The position numbers and the translations under genes are program-made. A stretch of 64,000 nt of DNA from an uncultured Lachnospiraceae bacterium (lineage in GTDB: Bacteria > Bacillota > Clostridia > Lachnospirales > Lachnospiraceae): the NCBI GenBank assembly GCA_910588535.1, contig CAJUOO010000006.1, positions 1 through 64,000 on the forward strand, read 5' to 3'. The notes beneath the pieces are model-generated. The model searched no databases. It had not been told where the DNA came from and saw nothing but the letters and a program-made list of their open reading frames with translations. Of the stretch, positions 16,845 through 25,471 are shown piece after piece (position 1 is the stretch's first letter; each line of letters opens with the position of its first letter).

Positions 16845-18350
16845 TTAATTCCGGTAGATTGTTGTATTAGGTGCCGGCGCAGAATTATCTCCCTTTATCT
16901 TCCGAGAAATTATGCTGGCCGGAACTCCCACTGCAAGTGAAACAGCTATGGAAATCAAAGAGTAGGACCAAAGTGAAACAGAACCCGCAGGAGCAAAATA
17001 CTTAATTCCAACCATAACAACAGAAGCCGCTATAAATGCAAGTGTCGTTCCAAATGTATTTGCAACCTTTGTAAAAGCTCCCAGTATAAAGGTTCCAATC
17101 AAGATTCCCAATACCAGACCCATAAAACCATTAAACCACTCATACGCTGACTTAATTCCGCCATTTGCAAGGACAATGGATACAATAATAGCAAAAATAC
17201 CAACTGCCAAGGAAACATATTGTCCAATCTTTGTCTGCTTTTCAAAGCTCAATTCCTTCTTGGTAAGCCTTGCCTGAATATCCAAGGTCCAGCTCGCCGC
17301 AACTGAGTTAAGCCCCGTTGACAATGTTGACTGGGAAGCAGCATAAATAGCTGCCAAAAGTATCCCTGTCACGCCTACTGGAAGCTCGAAAGCGATATAG
17401 GAAGCAAAAATCTGATCCTGTGCAGCTGCAGGTGGAAGAGCGTTTTGCTTATAAAATACATACAGCCCAGTTCCAATTAGATAAAATACTGTTGCGATAA
17501 AAATGGAAAGTGCGCCATTTGTCAGCATCATCTTATTCAGCTTTTTTGTATCTGTCGTCGTGGTAAAGCGCTGCACGATATCTTGGCTGGATACATAGGA
17601 ACCCATCGTATTAAAGCCTGCGCCGATAATCATTAAGAATACACTATCTTTTAATAAATTTATATTAAAAATTGGTTGATCTGCCGCAAGAAACTTTCCT
17701 TCTTGAGTAAATGCCTGCATAACAGAGCCAAATCCTCCATCAATATGGGCAATCAAGAAAATTAAAGCAACTGTCACGCCAACTAATAATACAGAACCTT
17801 GAATAAAATCTGTCCATAGCACAGACTTTAAGCCGCCCGTGTAGGAGTAAATAATTGCAATTACTCCCATTATAATAATCAGAAGGTTAATATTAATACC
17901 TGTCAAATTCCCCAATACCATACAAGGCAGGTACATAATAATCGACATACGCCCAATCTGATAGATAATAAACATCACTGCTCCCAGCACCCGCAGCCCC
18001 TTGCTGTCAAAGCGAAGCTCCAGATAATGGTATGCTGTATCTATATCCAGTTTACTGTATATTGGCAGGAAGAACTTAATAGTAAGCGGAATTGCCAAAA
18101 GCATACCAAGCTGAGCAAACCACATCAGCCAAGTTCCTGCATAAGAATTTCCAGCGAGTGACAAAAATGAGATTGGACTGAGCAGTGTGGCAAATATAGA
18201 CACTGATGTCACCCACCACGGAACGGTTCCATCTCCTTTAAAAAACTCTTTGCCCTTCATATCTTTTTTTGCAAAAAACAATCCGGCAAATAACACTGCA
18301 CCCAGATACACAATTAAAATAATCAGATCAATTGTTGTAAAACCCTGCAT
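16845..18350 (-). CDS. Sodium:solute symporter, probable sialic acid transporter
   Basis: A 501-residue SSS-family carrier with about 13 membrane helices. Typical features are the N-terminal DLIILIVYLGAVLFAGLFFAK segment, FFKGDGTVPWWVTSVSIFAT, the Na+-site helix, and YSYTGGLKSVLWTDFIQG. The neighbours nanA, nanE and yhcH point to N-acetylneuraminate as substrate, imported with Na+. SSS transporters in this family also carry other sugars and amino acids, so the substrate depends on context. It stops 13 bp before yhcH. Confidence 0.85.
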   Translation of the reverse strand: MQGFTTIDLIILIVYLGAVLFAGLFFAKKDMKGKEFFKGDGTVPWWVTSVSIFATLLSPISFLSLAGNSYAGTWLMWFAQLGMLLAIPLTIKFFLPIYSKLDIDTAYHYLELRFDSKGLRVLGAVMFIIYQIGRMSIIMYLPCMVLGNLTGININLLIIIMGVIAIIYSYTGGLKSVLWTDFIQGSVLLVGVTVALIFLIAHIDGGFGSVMQAFTQEGKFLAADQPIFNINLLKDSVFLMIIGAGFNTMGSYVSSQDIVQRFTTTTDTKKLNKMMLTNGALSIFIATVFYLIGTGLYVFYKQNALPPAAAQDQIFASYIAFELPVGVTGILLAAIYAASQSTLSTGLNSVAASWTLDIQARLTKKELSFEKQTKIGQYVSLAVGIFAIIVSIVLANGGIKSAYEWFNGFMGLVLGILIGTFILGAFTKVANTFGTTLAFIAASVVMVGIKYFAPAGSVSLWSYSLISIAVSLAVGVPASIISRKIKGDNSAPAPNTTIYRN

Positions 18351-18402
18351 ACCTTCCCCTCCTGTTTTCCTAATTTATTTTGTTATCGTTCTCCCAAGAA
18401 TC

Positions 18403-19332
18403 TTACTTTATAAAATTCTCCTTCGCATTCTGTATCATTCTAGCTGCTTCCTCCACAACCGCACTATCTGTATCAAGCAAAGAAGGCAATGGTTCTCTCA
18501 CACCACCTAATTCAAGCCCCTCATTCTTCTTTAATACCTCCTTGATAACAGCATACATATTGCCATGTGCCGAACACATCTTATAGATAATTTCATTGAC
18601 AGCATATTGCATCTCACATGCCTTTCCAAGCTCCCCTGCTTTCACATATTCGTCCATCTTCAAGAAAAGCTCTGGCATAGCGCCGTAAGTTCCACCAATA
18701 CCGCCCTCTGCACCAATCACACGCCCACTGATAAACTGCTCATCTGGACCATTAAACACAATATAATCCTTCCCAGCAGCCTGACAGAACATCTGAATAT
18801 CCTGAACTGGCATAGAAGAGTTCTTTACTCCTATCACCTTTGGATTCTTTCTCATCTCCTCAAACAGCTTCATTGTCAGGGCAACTCCTGCAAGCTGAGG
18901 GATATTATATATCACAAAATCTGTGTCCGGTGCAGCACTGCTGATATCATTCCAGTACTGTGCAATCGCATGCTCTGGCAGATGGAAATAAATAGGAGGG
19001 ATCGCCGCTATCGCATCTACACCAAGCTCTTGTGCATGTCTTGCCAGCTCCATACTGTCCTTTGTGTTATTGCATGCTACATGTGCAATAACAGTCAGCC
19101 TGCCCTCTGCCGCCTCCATCACATTCTCAAGAACAGTCTTTCTCTCTTCTACATTTAAATAGATACATTCACCAGAAGAGCCATTGACATATACACCCTT
19201 TACCCCCTTTTCCACAAAATATCTTGTCAATGCTCTTACACCTGCAGGGCTTATCTTTCCCTCCTCGTTATAGCACGCATAAAATGCAGGAATAATTCCT
19301 TTGTATTTATCTAAATTTCTGTTCTCTCCCAT
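18403..19332 (-). CDS. nanA: N-acetylneuraminate lyase
   Basis: A 309-residue TIM-barrel aldolase of the DapA/NanA family that splits Neu5Ac into ManNAc and pyruvate. It has the carboxylate-binding GSSGE at 51-55, the catalytic Tyr142 (IYNIP) and the Schiff-base Lys170 (VIGVKNSS). The motif VNGSSGECIYLNVEER is typical of NanA rather than DapA. It lies between nanE and the SSS transporter, which strengthens the assignment. Confidence 0.92.
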   Translation of the reverse strand: MGENRNLDKYKGIIPAFYACYNEEGKISPAGVRALTRYFVEKGVKGVYVNGSSGECIYLNVEERKTVLENVMEAAEGRLTVIAHVACNNTKDSMELARHAQELGVDAIAAIPPIYFHLPEHAIAQYWNDISSAAPDTDFVIYNIPQLAGVALTMKLFEEMRKNPKVIGVKNSSMPVQDIQMFCQAAGKDYIVFNGPDEQFISGRVIGAEGGIGGTYGAMPELFLKMDEYVKAGELGKACEMQYAVNEIIYKMCSAHGNMYAVIKEVLKKNEGLELGGVREPLPSLLDTDSAVVEEAARMIQNAKENFIK

Positions 19333-19412
19333 ATCTTCTCCTCATTTCTGCGCCGCTTATCCTCATGGTACCTGTGCTGGCGGCGCGGACACAGATACCT
19401 TCTTCTCATCCA

Positions 19413-20105
19413 CTAATTTTCATTCAATGCTTCTGCAAATGCTTTCGTAATTAACTGTGGTCTAGTGATAATAGAACCAACTACCACACAGTATGCCCCC
19501 AATTCAATAACACGGCGTGCTTTTTCGGGAGTGTTAATATTTCCCTCTGCAATAACCGGATGACTTGCCTTTGTCACAATCTCACGCAATATCTGAAAAT
19601 CATCTTTCTCAATCTGCAGCCCTGCACTCTCCTTAGTATAACCCACCATAGTCGTACCAATAAAATCGAATCCTAGCTGATCTGCATAGAGAGCGTCCTC
19701 TACTGTGGAACAATCTGCCATCAATAACTGATCTGGATACTTTCTTCTTACTTCCCGATAAAAATCATCCAGCGTAAGATTTCCCGGACGTAAACGTCCT
19801 GTTGCATCAACAGCGATTATTTCTGGTTTCACCTCCATCAGCTCATCCACTTCCTTCATCGTCGGGGTAATATAAACGTCACAGCCCTCATAATCACGTT
19901 TTACAATGCCAATAATGGGAAGCTCTACCTGCGACTGAATCTCCTGTATATCCTCCTTGGAATTGGCACGAATTCCATACGCTCCTCCTTCCTTTGCCGC
20001 CAGCGCCATACGTCCCATAATAAAAGAGGAATGGAGCGGCTCATGCGCAAGTGCCTGACAGGATACAATCAGCTTACCTTTTAGTTGCTCAACCTTCTCA
20101 TTCAT
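19413..20105 (-). CDS. nanE: N-acetylmannosamine-6-phosphate 2-epimerase
   Basis: A 230-residue TIM barrel converting ManNAc-6-P to GlcNAc-6-P. Family hallmarks are LIVSCQALAHEPLHSS near the N-terminus, GAYGIRAN, PIIGIVKRDY, DATGRLRP and VIAEGNINTPEKA. GGAGGTG lies 8 nt before the ATG. It is the first gene of the seven-gene minus-strand nan/nag run, directly downstream of a good promoter at 20136-20163. Confidence 0.95.
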   Translation of the reverse strand: MNEKVEQLKGKLIVSCQALAHEPLHSSFIMGRMALAAKEGGAYGIRANSKEDIQEIQSQVELPIIGIVKRDYEGCDVYITPTMKEVDELMEVKPEIIAVDATGRLRPGNLTLDDFYREVRRKYPDQLLMADCSTVEDALYADQLGFDFIGTTMVGYTKESAGLQIEKDDFQILREIVTKASHPVIAEGNINTPEKARRVIELGAYCVVVGSIITRPQLITKAFAEALNEN

Positions 20106-20135
20106 ATTTGCTTCACCTCCCTGCTTGATGGTTAC

Positions 20136-20163
20136 AGTATACCGTTTGTAAAAGGAATTGCAA
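20136..20163 (-). promoter_or_regulatory. Promoter of the nan operon
   Basis: On the minus strand TTGCAA (20158-20163) and TATACT (complement of 20136-20141) are 16 bp apart, placing the start of transcription close before nanE. Confidence 0.65.
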
Positions 20164-20166
20164 TAT

Positions 20167-20234
20167 TTTCAGAGTGTTCTGAAAGTACTTTTGATGTTTT
20201 CTAATCTGTCTTTCTTTACAGAAAATAATTCTGT
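20167..20234. promoter_or_regulatory. Candidate regulator sites in the nan/nagB divergent region
   Basis: TTTCAGA-GTGT-TCTGAAA (20167-20184) is a perfect dyad touching the nan -35 box. ACAGAA-N5-TTCTGT (20218-20234) is a second dyad sharing the CAGAA/TTCTG half-site. They are candidates for binding the RpiR-type regulator of the operon. No comparison to other genomes was possible. Confidence 0.45.
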
Positions 20235-20294
20235 TAAGTTTTTGGTAATATTGCACAAATTTTAGAGACTTCTTTCTACATTTTATAGAGGGTA

Positions 20295-20322
20295 TTGAAA
20301 ATGTTTCTAAAATGGTTATACT
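20295..20322 (+). promoter_or_regulatory. Promoter of nagB
   Basis: TTGAAA (20295-20300) and TATACT (20317-20322) are separated by 16 bp. The -35 region overlaps a GAAA-ATG-TTTC dyad. The leader to the nagB ATG is about 55 nt. Confidence 0.6.
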
Positions 20323-20385
20323 ATAATATAGGGAATATCCACACAAGCAATTTATTATACTGAGAATTTTTAGAAGGAGAGTATT

Positions 20386-21114
20386 ATGACTATTTACAAA
20401 ACAAACGACTACCAAGATATGAGCCGCAAGGCAGCCAACATTATTTCCGCGCAGATTATTATGAAACCAAACTGCGTTCTTGGGCTTGCCACCGGCTCCT
20501 CCCCCATCGGACTCTACAAACAGCTTATCGAATGGTATCAAAAGGGAGACTTAGATTTTTCTAAAGTGACCACCATCAACCTCGATGAGTATAAGGGACT
20601 TGGACCAGACGACGATCAGAGCTACCGATATTTTATGAATGAAAATCTATTCAATCATATCAATATTGACAAAGCTCGCACCTATGTGCCAAATGGACTT
20701 GAGATGAATGAAGAGAAGGCTTGCAGCGATTATAATCAGGTTATCGCACAATCAGGAGGCATTGATATACAGCTTCTCGGCCTCGGAAATAATGGGCACA
20801 TTGGCTTTAACGAGCCGGATTCTGTTTTCAAATGTGAAACCCACTGTGTAAACCTGACACCTAGCACCATTGAGGCAAACCGGCGCTTCTTTGAAAATGA
20901 GGACGCAGTTCCCAGACAGGCGTATACCATGGGTATTAAAAACATTATGCAGGCTAAGAAAATTCTTGTTGTTGTCAGCGGAGAGGCAAAAGCAAAGGCA
21001 TTAAAAGATGCCCTTTATGGACCTGTCACTCCTTCTGTACCTGCATCTGTGCTTCAGCTTCATCCAGATGTTACTATCGTCGCAGATAAAGCAGCCTTAA
21101 AGCTTATCAATTAA
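20386..21114 (+). CDS. nagB: Glucosamine-6-phosphate deaminase
   Basis: A 242-residue enzyme making fructose-6-P and ammonia from GlcN-6-P. It has the substrate-binding GLATGSSPIGLY, TINLDEYKGL with the catalytic Asp, SYRYFMNENLF, and GLGNNGHIGFNEP containing the active-site His. The length is that of the short Firmicutes form, without the extended C-terminus of the allosteric E. coli enzyme. GAAGGAG lies upstream of the ATG. It is divergent from the nan operon and completes the path from sialic acid to glycolysis. Confidence 0.95.
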   Translation: MTIYKTNDYQDMSRKAANIISAQIIMKPNCVLGLATGSSPIGLYKQLIEWYQKGDLDFSKVTTINLDEYKGLGPDDDQSYRYFMNENLFNHINIDKARTYVPNGLEMNEEKACSDYNQVIAQSGGIDIQLLGLGNNGHIGFNEPDSVFKCETHCVNLTPSTIEANRRFFENEDAVPRQAYTMGIKNIMQAKKILVVVSGEAKAKALKDALYGPVTPSVPASVLQLHPDVTIVADKAALKLIN

Positions 21115-21124
21115 AACACATAAA

Positions 21125-21163
21125 ACAGGCGGCATACTCTTAAAAAAATGACATGCCGCCTGT
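21125..21163 (+). terminator. Terminator of nagB
   Basis: ACAGGCGGCAT (21125-21135) pairs with ATGCCGCCTGT (21153-21163), followed by TCTTGT. Confidence 0.75.
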
Positions 21164-21241
21164 TCTTGTATAACACATTTTTATGTGAATCTCACCAGAG
21201 AAAATATATAGAATCTATTTTAGCTACTTTTAAAATAAGTT

Positions 21242-22177
21242 TTAGCTATATTCCAACACTTTCACTCGTTTCTCTAATTCTTTGTACATTTTAATTAAAA
21301 GGCCTGTATTATCATCCCCTAATCTGTGCAATCTATAATATTCCTGAATTTCTATCACTTTGTTTTCTACATGGTCGATCCTTTTATCAAGCCGATTATG
21401 TACAGAAACTATCTCCTCTAGAATATTTTCATCCATATCCTTAAGCTCACGGATCTGTTTCATTAAAAACTTAAATTCCTTATCCAATCTTCTTAAATGA
21501 TTATCTACCTTCTTAAACTGCTCGTCTGTCTGAGCAAATTGTTGATTTATTAACTCAAACCTCTCATTTACTTCTCCAAGGCGCTGATCCACCTCAATTA
21601 ATTGATTATCTACCTTGTTTAATCGTTTCTCCAATTCATCCAATCGATTATCAACTTCGCTTAATCGATCATCTATCTTACTTAATCTCCTATCTATTTC
21701 ACTTAACTGTTCATCTACTTTATTTAATCGTTTCTCTAATTCATCCAATCGATTATCAACTTCACTTAATTGATCATCTACTCTACCTAATCGCTTATCA
21801 ACCTCACTTAACCGGGCATCTACCCTACTTAATCGTTTATCTACTTCACCTAATTGATCATCTACCTTACCTAATCGACTATTTACCTCATCTAATTGAT
21901 TATTGGTCTCACCTAGCCTATCATCTACTTCGCTTAATCGATTATTGGTTTCACCTAGCCTATCATCTACTTCGCTTAATCGATTATTGGTTTCACCTAA
22001 TCTATCATCTACTTCACTTAATCGATTATTAGACTCACCTAACCTATCATCTACTTCACTTAATCGATTATTTACCTCATTAATATGCTTGCTTATCTTA
22101 TCAAAACACTCCGTTGTATGCTTTTCACTTTCTGCAATAAGAGCTGCGATTGCTTTAATATCTTGTTCTTCTAACAT
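21242..22177 (-). CDS. Heptad-repeat coiled-coil protein of unknown function
   Basis: A 311-residue protein with no signal peptide or membrane segment. From about residue 35 to 230 it consists of seven-residue units of the type RLSEVDD-RLGETNN, with Leu and Val at regular positions, predicting a long, uninterrupted coiled coil. The N-terminal 34 residues (LEEQDIKAIAALIAESEKHT) and the last 80 residues are less regular but still helical. I do not recognise a named family. The genes around it give no hint of function, and it appears monocistronic. The DNA of the N-terminal third consists of near-identical 42-bp units, so length variation is likely. Confidence 0.75.
   Translation of the reverse strand: MLEEQDIKAIAALIAESEKHTTECFDKISKHINEVNNRLSEVDDRLGESNNRLSEVDDRLGETNNRLSEVDDRLGETNNRLSEVDDRLGETNNQLDEVNSRLGKVDDQLGEVDKRLSRVDARLSEVDKRLGRVDDQLSEVDNRLDELEKRLNKVDEQLSEIDRRLSKIDDRLSEVDNRLDELEKRLNKVDNQLIEVDQRLGEVNERFELINQQFAQTDEQFKKVDNHLRRLDKEFKFLMKQIRELKDMDENILEEIVSVHNRLDKRIDHVENKVIEIQEYYRLHRLGDDNTGLLIKMYKELEKRVKVLEYS
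21898..22065. repeat. Four tandem 42-bp units within the coiled-coil gene
   Basis: Units start at 21898, 21940, 21982 and 22024, each beginning GATTATT. Units 1 and 2 differ at one base; units 3 and 4 carry a few more changes. Each encodes 14 residues, RLSEVDDRLGETNN or a close variant. More diverged units continue toward the C-terminus. Confidence 0.9.
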
Positions 22178-22502
22178 AATATTCTCCTTTCTTATGCAGG
22201 AAAGTGCTAAGAATAACGAAACGCCAACCTCTCCTGCTATTATATTTTTATTGTGTTTGAGTTGCAGGACATAATCTTAAAAGCTTTTGAGAATGAAAGA
22301 ATAAAACAGATACAAAATGACATTGTCAATAGATAATAAAATAACTGTTTTAAAAATTGTAACACAATATATACAGATGGTCAATAAATGAATTTATACA
22401 TTTTTCGACAATAATACCTGTATTTTTATTCATACTAATATCAATATTCTTTGGAAATTAATGCTTTAATTCAAAGGATATTATAGATTTTTTAGGAGAA
22501 CT
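22178..22502. other. Gene-free stretch upstream of the coiled-coil gene
   Basis: AT-rich sequence containing the leader and presumably the promoter of the coiled-coil gene. No gene or clear motif is seen. Confidence 0.4.
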
Positions 22503-22622
22503 TCACATATCTAGTCCTGTTATTTCTTCTATATCTCCTTTTCTGTTTAAGAAAAACTCTTCTATACTCAATTTACATAGCCAACACAAATCATGTATGA
22601 CAATGATTATTTCCCTACGCAT
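22503..22622 (-). pseudogene. Possible fragment of an XRE-type regulator
   Basis: A 39-codon frame reads IHDLCWLCKLSIEEFFLNRKG in its middle. This resembles the C-terminal end of Cro/CI-type HTH proteins of Clostridia (typically xIxxICxALxISLxEFF). The N-terminal HTH is absent, so it is probably a remnant. The match is short. Confidence 0.3.
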
Positions 22623-22635
22623 TTATGCACATAGA

Positions 22636-22671
22636 AATAGAAAAGGAAGACATTTCTGCCTTCCTTCTATT
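22636..22671 (-). terminator. Terminator of the third choline-binding-repeat gene
   Basis: AATAGAAAAGGAAG (22636-22649) pairs with CTTCCTTCTATT (22660-22671), with one bulged base. It lies about 20 bp past the stop at 22691. Confidence 0.7.
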
Positions 22672-22690
22672 TATTCATATCCCATCATAA

Positions 22691-24175
22691 TTAAGTAGTT
22701 GGTTTTCTATATGTCTTTCTAGATGCAACACCAGAACGGTTTATGGTGTACATCTCGCAGCCATCGACTGCCATAGTATTATCACTGATCCATTTACCTG
22801 CAACATTATATACATTTGTATTTACCAAACGGGCTCCCCGCTCATTAAACACATAATATCTATTACCAATTCTTTCTATTAAGTAACTGTCACTAGAAGC
22901 GGCCTTATACATTTTTCCATCATCACCAAAATAGCATGTGTTTTCAGTAGTTCCTGTAGCTCCTACATCAACGGTCTTCCACGTTGATACTGCCATTTCT
23001 CCATTTGTATTGAAGAAATATGTATACCCCTCTATATCTTTCGTTCCGCTAGAGAACATCTGCCCCTTCTCATAACCGGATTCTTTATTATCAGGCATCA
23101 AATAATACCACTTATTTCCATCTCTTCTCCAGCCTGTTGCCATGGTTCCGTTGCTGTTAAAATAATATGTTACCTTACCTTTGGTCACGCCCGGTCTAAC
23201 GGCTGTGCTTTCACCCATCTCTACCCAGCCAGTCTTCATAACACCATTGGCATCCATATAATATATTGTTACATTCTCATCATTCACATCGGCTTCCGTG
23301 CCATAGCTATCCAGTGCAACAAAGTCCTCTGTCACAACTTCACCTGTCTCGCTGTCGATGTAATACCACACTCCATTGTATCTGCCCCAGCCCTCACGGA
23401 CACGCATACCATTATCTTTGTATAAATAATAGCTCTCTGTTTTTGTGCTACTTGGAGTATTGGCATTGGATTCTGATATAACCTTTACCAAACCAATCTT
23501 CATGCTTCCATCATTGGATGCTCCGAAGTAATATTCCTCACCATCAATATCTACCTCGCCATATACCATCTGGTAGTCAACAAATCCATCGGCATAGCCA
23601 TTATTTAGAAAATACCAGCTCTCGCCGATCCTTGTCCAACCCTCACAGACTTTACCATCTCCTCCAAAATAGAAATAGCCTGTCTCTGTGCTTCCTGAGC
23701 CGGGACCATATGTATATTCTTCCTCCTCGATAGGAATCGTTCTCCAGCCAGTTGCCATAGCTCCGCTGGAATCAAACCAATAGCCCTCTATTTCTCTTTC
23801 ATCGCCCCAGCCTGTCACCATATTGCCATTTCTGTCAAAATAATACCAAAGACCCGATGATGGACTTTGAAACCACTGACTCTTGATCATCACTCCATTA
23901 TCATTATAATACTTCCAGACTGTCTGCCTATTTTCTGTTACCTGAACCCAACCTTTTTTTGCTGTGGTAGTTGTATTATTAGCTGGCGAATTTGGTGAGC
24001 TAGGACCGTTTGTAGTGCCCGGTGAAGTTGAACCCGGTCCATTTGGAAGAGTACTTCCAGTCAATAAATATCCACAATTTGGACACTTCTCATTTTCTGC
24101 ACAGGCAATGCTAAAACTTCCCATTACCATAACAGCAGCCGCTGCTACAGACATATACTGAATTGATCTTTTCAT
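22691..24175 (-). CDS. Secreted choline-binding-type repeat protein with N-terminal CPNCGY motif
   Basis: A 494-residue protein when started at the ATG at 24173-24175 (AGGAG 6 nt upstream). A signal peptide (MKRSIQYMSVAAAAVMVMG, ending ACA) is followed by ENEKCPNCGYLL, a short CxxC segment. A Gly/Pro/Ser/Thr/Asn linker (about 40-75) follows. The rest is about 15 GW-type repeats of unequal length, such as GNMVTGWGDEREIEGYWFD and GTMATGWRRDGNKWYYL. No catalytic domain is seen. The spacing of the repeats is looser than in the lysozyme. It probably attaches to the wall polymer; the purpose of the CxxC segment is unknown. Confidence 0.85.
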   Translation of the reverse strand: MKRSIQYMSVAAAAVMVMGSFSIACAENEKCPNCGYLLTGSTLPNGPGSTSPGTTNGPSSPNSPANNTTTTAKKGWVQVTENRQTVWKYYNDNGVMIKSQWFQSPSSGLWYYFDRNGNMVTGWGDEREIEGYWFDSSGAMATGWRTIPIEEEEYTYGPGSGSTETGYFYFGGDGKVCEGWTRIGESWYFLNNGYADGFVDYQMVYGEVDIDGEEYYFGASNDGSMKIGLVKVISESNANTPSSTKTESYYLYKDNGMRVREGWGRYNGVWYYIDSETGEVVTEDFVALDSYGTEADVNDENVTIYYMDANGVMKTGWVEMGESTAVRPGVTKGKVTYYFNSNGTMATGWRRDGNKWYYLMPDNKESGYEKGQMFSSGTKDIEGYTYFFNTNGEMAVSTWKTVDVGATGTTENTCYFGDDGKMYKAASSDSYLIERIGNRYYVFNERGARLVNTNVYNVAGKWISDNTMAVDGCEMYTINRSGVASRKTYRKPTT

Positions 24176-24214
24176 TCTGTTCTCCTTCCTTTTTCCATTT
24201 GTTGACATATCTGC

Positions 24215-24243
24215 ATTGTATCACCTGTATCTAAATATTTCAA
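24215..24243 (-). promoter_or_regulatory. Promoter of the third choline-binding-repeat gene
   Basis: On the minus strand TTGAAA (complement of 24238-24243) and TACAAT (complement of 24215-24220) are 17 bp apart. Confidence 0.65.
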
Positions 24244-24258
24244 TAGACGATAACGCCT

Positions 24259-24278
24259 AATTTTCTTACATTTTTCTT
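24259..24278 (-). promoter_or_regulatory. 20-bp element shared by two choline-binding-repeat genes, copy 1
   Basis: On the minus strand it reads AAGAAAAATGTAAGAAAATT, containing AAGAAAA twice at 11-bp spacing. It lies about 15 bp upstream of the -35 box. An identical 20-mer is at 25580-25599, upstream of the neighbouring gene. Direct repeats at one helical turn suit a response-regulator site. Confidence 0.55.
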
Positions 24279-24550
24279 ATGTGTTCACCAATTTACATTT
24301 TTTTCGAAAAAAGAATACATTATCCGACAGGAGAATTACCATAAAACATCTTTTAAAAAAGTCCGAATTACTCGTTCTATCCCTTTCTTCTGCTTAATAT
24401 AAAAACTGGCTATGCGGACCTTTCTCAAATCTGACTAAATATATCTTGAATAATATACCCTACCCCAATATTCTATCTAATCAGCTTTCTTAAAGTCCAC
24501 ATAGCCAGCCCGCTCTTGTACACAATGCTGTCTATTCAGCCTTATTCTCA
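24279..24550. repeat. Intergenic stretch with a 103-bp inverted-repeat element at 24406-24508
   Basis: CTGGCTATGCGGAC (24406-24419) and GTCCACATAGCCAG (24495-24508) form a 13-of-14 inverted repeat enclosing an AT-rich 75-bp core. This resembles a MITE in size. It could also serve as a large hairpin downstream of the minus-strand gene at 24551-25471. No gene is seen in the rest of the stretch. Confidence 0.45.
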
Positions 24551-25471
24551 TTATTTTACTATGTAACTGTCTGCTGTTCCTATTCCTGTAGAAGAAAACA
24601 CATATACAGAGTAATCTCCCGGCTGTGATGGTCTTACAGAAGTCCACTTATCATCTACATAAAAAAGTGTCTTTCCCTTAACCATCTTGGCATCACTGTC
24701 AAATGCATATACATCACCGTCAATCCGTTTTACCATATAAGAACTTCCCTTACCCGCATACAATCTGCCGTCAGCATCTGCATAATACTTGCTGCCGCCA
24801 ACCTTTATCCACGAATTTTTCTTCATCATACCAACGGATGAGTAATAATACATATCACCACCATACCCCACGAAGCCGGTATGCATCTTGCCATCTTCCT
24901 CATCAAAGTAATATTGATTGCCCTCAAGGCTAACCTTCCCACGCACCATCTGGCCTTTACAGAAATTTGGCATATCAGAATCAGCAAAATAAAACCAATT
25001 TCTGTCAATCTTCTCCCAGCCAACTGCCATCGTGCCATCTGACTTAAAGAAATACCAGCCACTGTATTCTGCTTCCTCCGTCGGTGAGCTTGCCTCGACC
25101 ATATTCGTTGTCATGCGCACTGTGCTGTATGGTATCTCAGAGGGTGCTGCCATCAGATAATGCCAGCCTGTCACCATAACTCCATCTGCATCAAAATAAT
25201 AGCCTTCTGCATATCCTTCTCCCCATCCGGTTGTCATAATTCCCTCTGCATCCAGATAGTAATATGCGCCTGTCTCTGTATTATATCTCCAGCTTAGAAC
25301 CTTAAGTTCCCCATCAATATAATATCTGTAGCCTTCTCTTCCCGAAGATTCTACCACCTCGTAATACCATCCATTTTTTCTGTCCTCCGCTGCCTGAGAA
25401 GCAAATACAGTAGAAAACATCCATATTATAGAAAGGCATATGATAAGCAGCAGCTTTTTATTCGTTTTCAT
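24551..25471 (-). CDS. Secreted choline-binding-type repeat protein
   Basis: A 306-residue protein when started at the ATG at 25469-25471 (AAGGA about 10 nt upstream); this places the signal peptide (MKTNKKLLLIICLSIIWMF, cleavage near SQA) at the N-terminus. The frame is open a further 50 codons upstream but without signal-like features. The mature part is about 11 GW-type repeats (for example GIMTTGWGEGYAEGYYFDAD, GKMHTGFVGYGGDMYYYSS), the last ones degenerate. It lacks a separate domain. It is oriented like the neighbouring gene at 22691-24175, and the two share a 20-bp upstream element. Confidence 0.82.
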   Translation of the reverse strand: MKTNKKLLLIICLSIIWMFSTVFASQAAEDRKNGWYYEVVESSGREGYRYYIDGELKVLSWRYNTETGAYYYLDAEGIMTTGWGEGYAEGYYFDADGVMVTGWHYLMAAPSEIPYSTVRMTTNMVEASSPTEEAEYSGWYFFKSDGTMAVGWEKIDRNWFYFADSDMPNFCKGQMVRGKVSLEGNQYYFDEEDGKMHTGFVGYGGDMYYYSSVGMMKKNSWIKVGGSKYYADADGRLYAGKGSSYMVKRIDGDVYAFDSDAKMVKGKTLFYVDDKWTSVRPSQPGDYSVYVFSSTGIGTADSYIVK

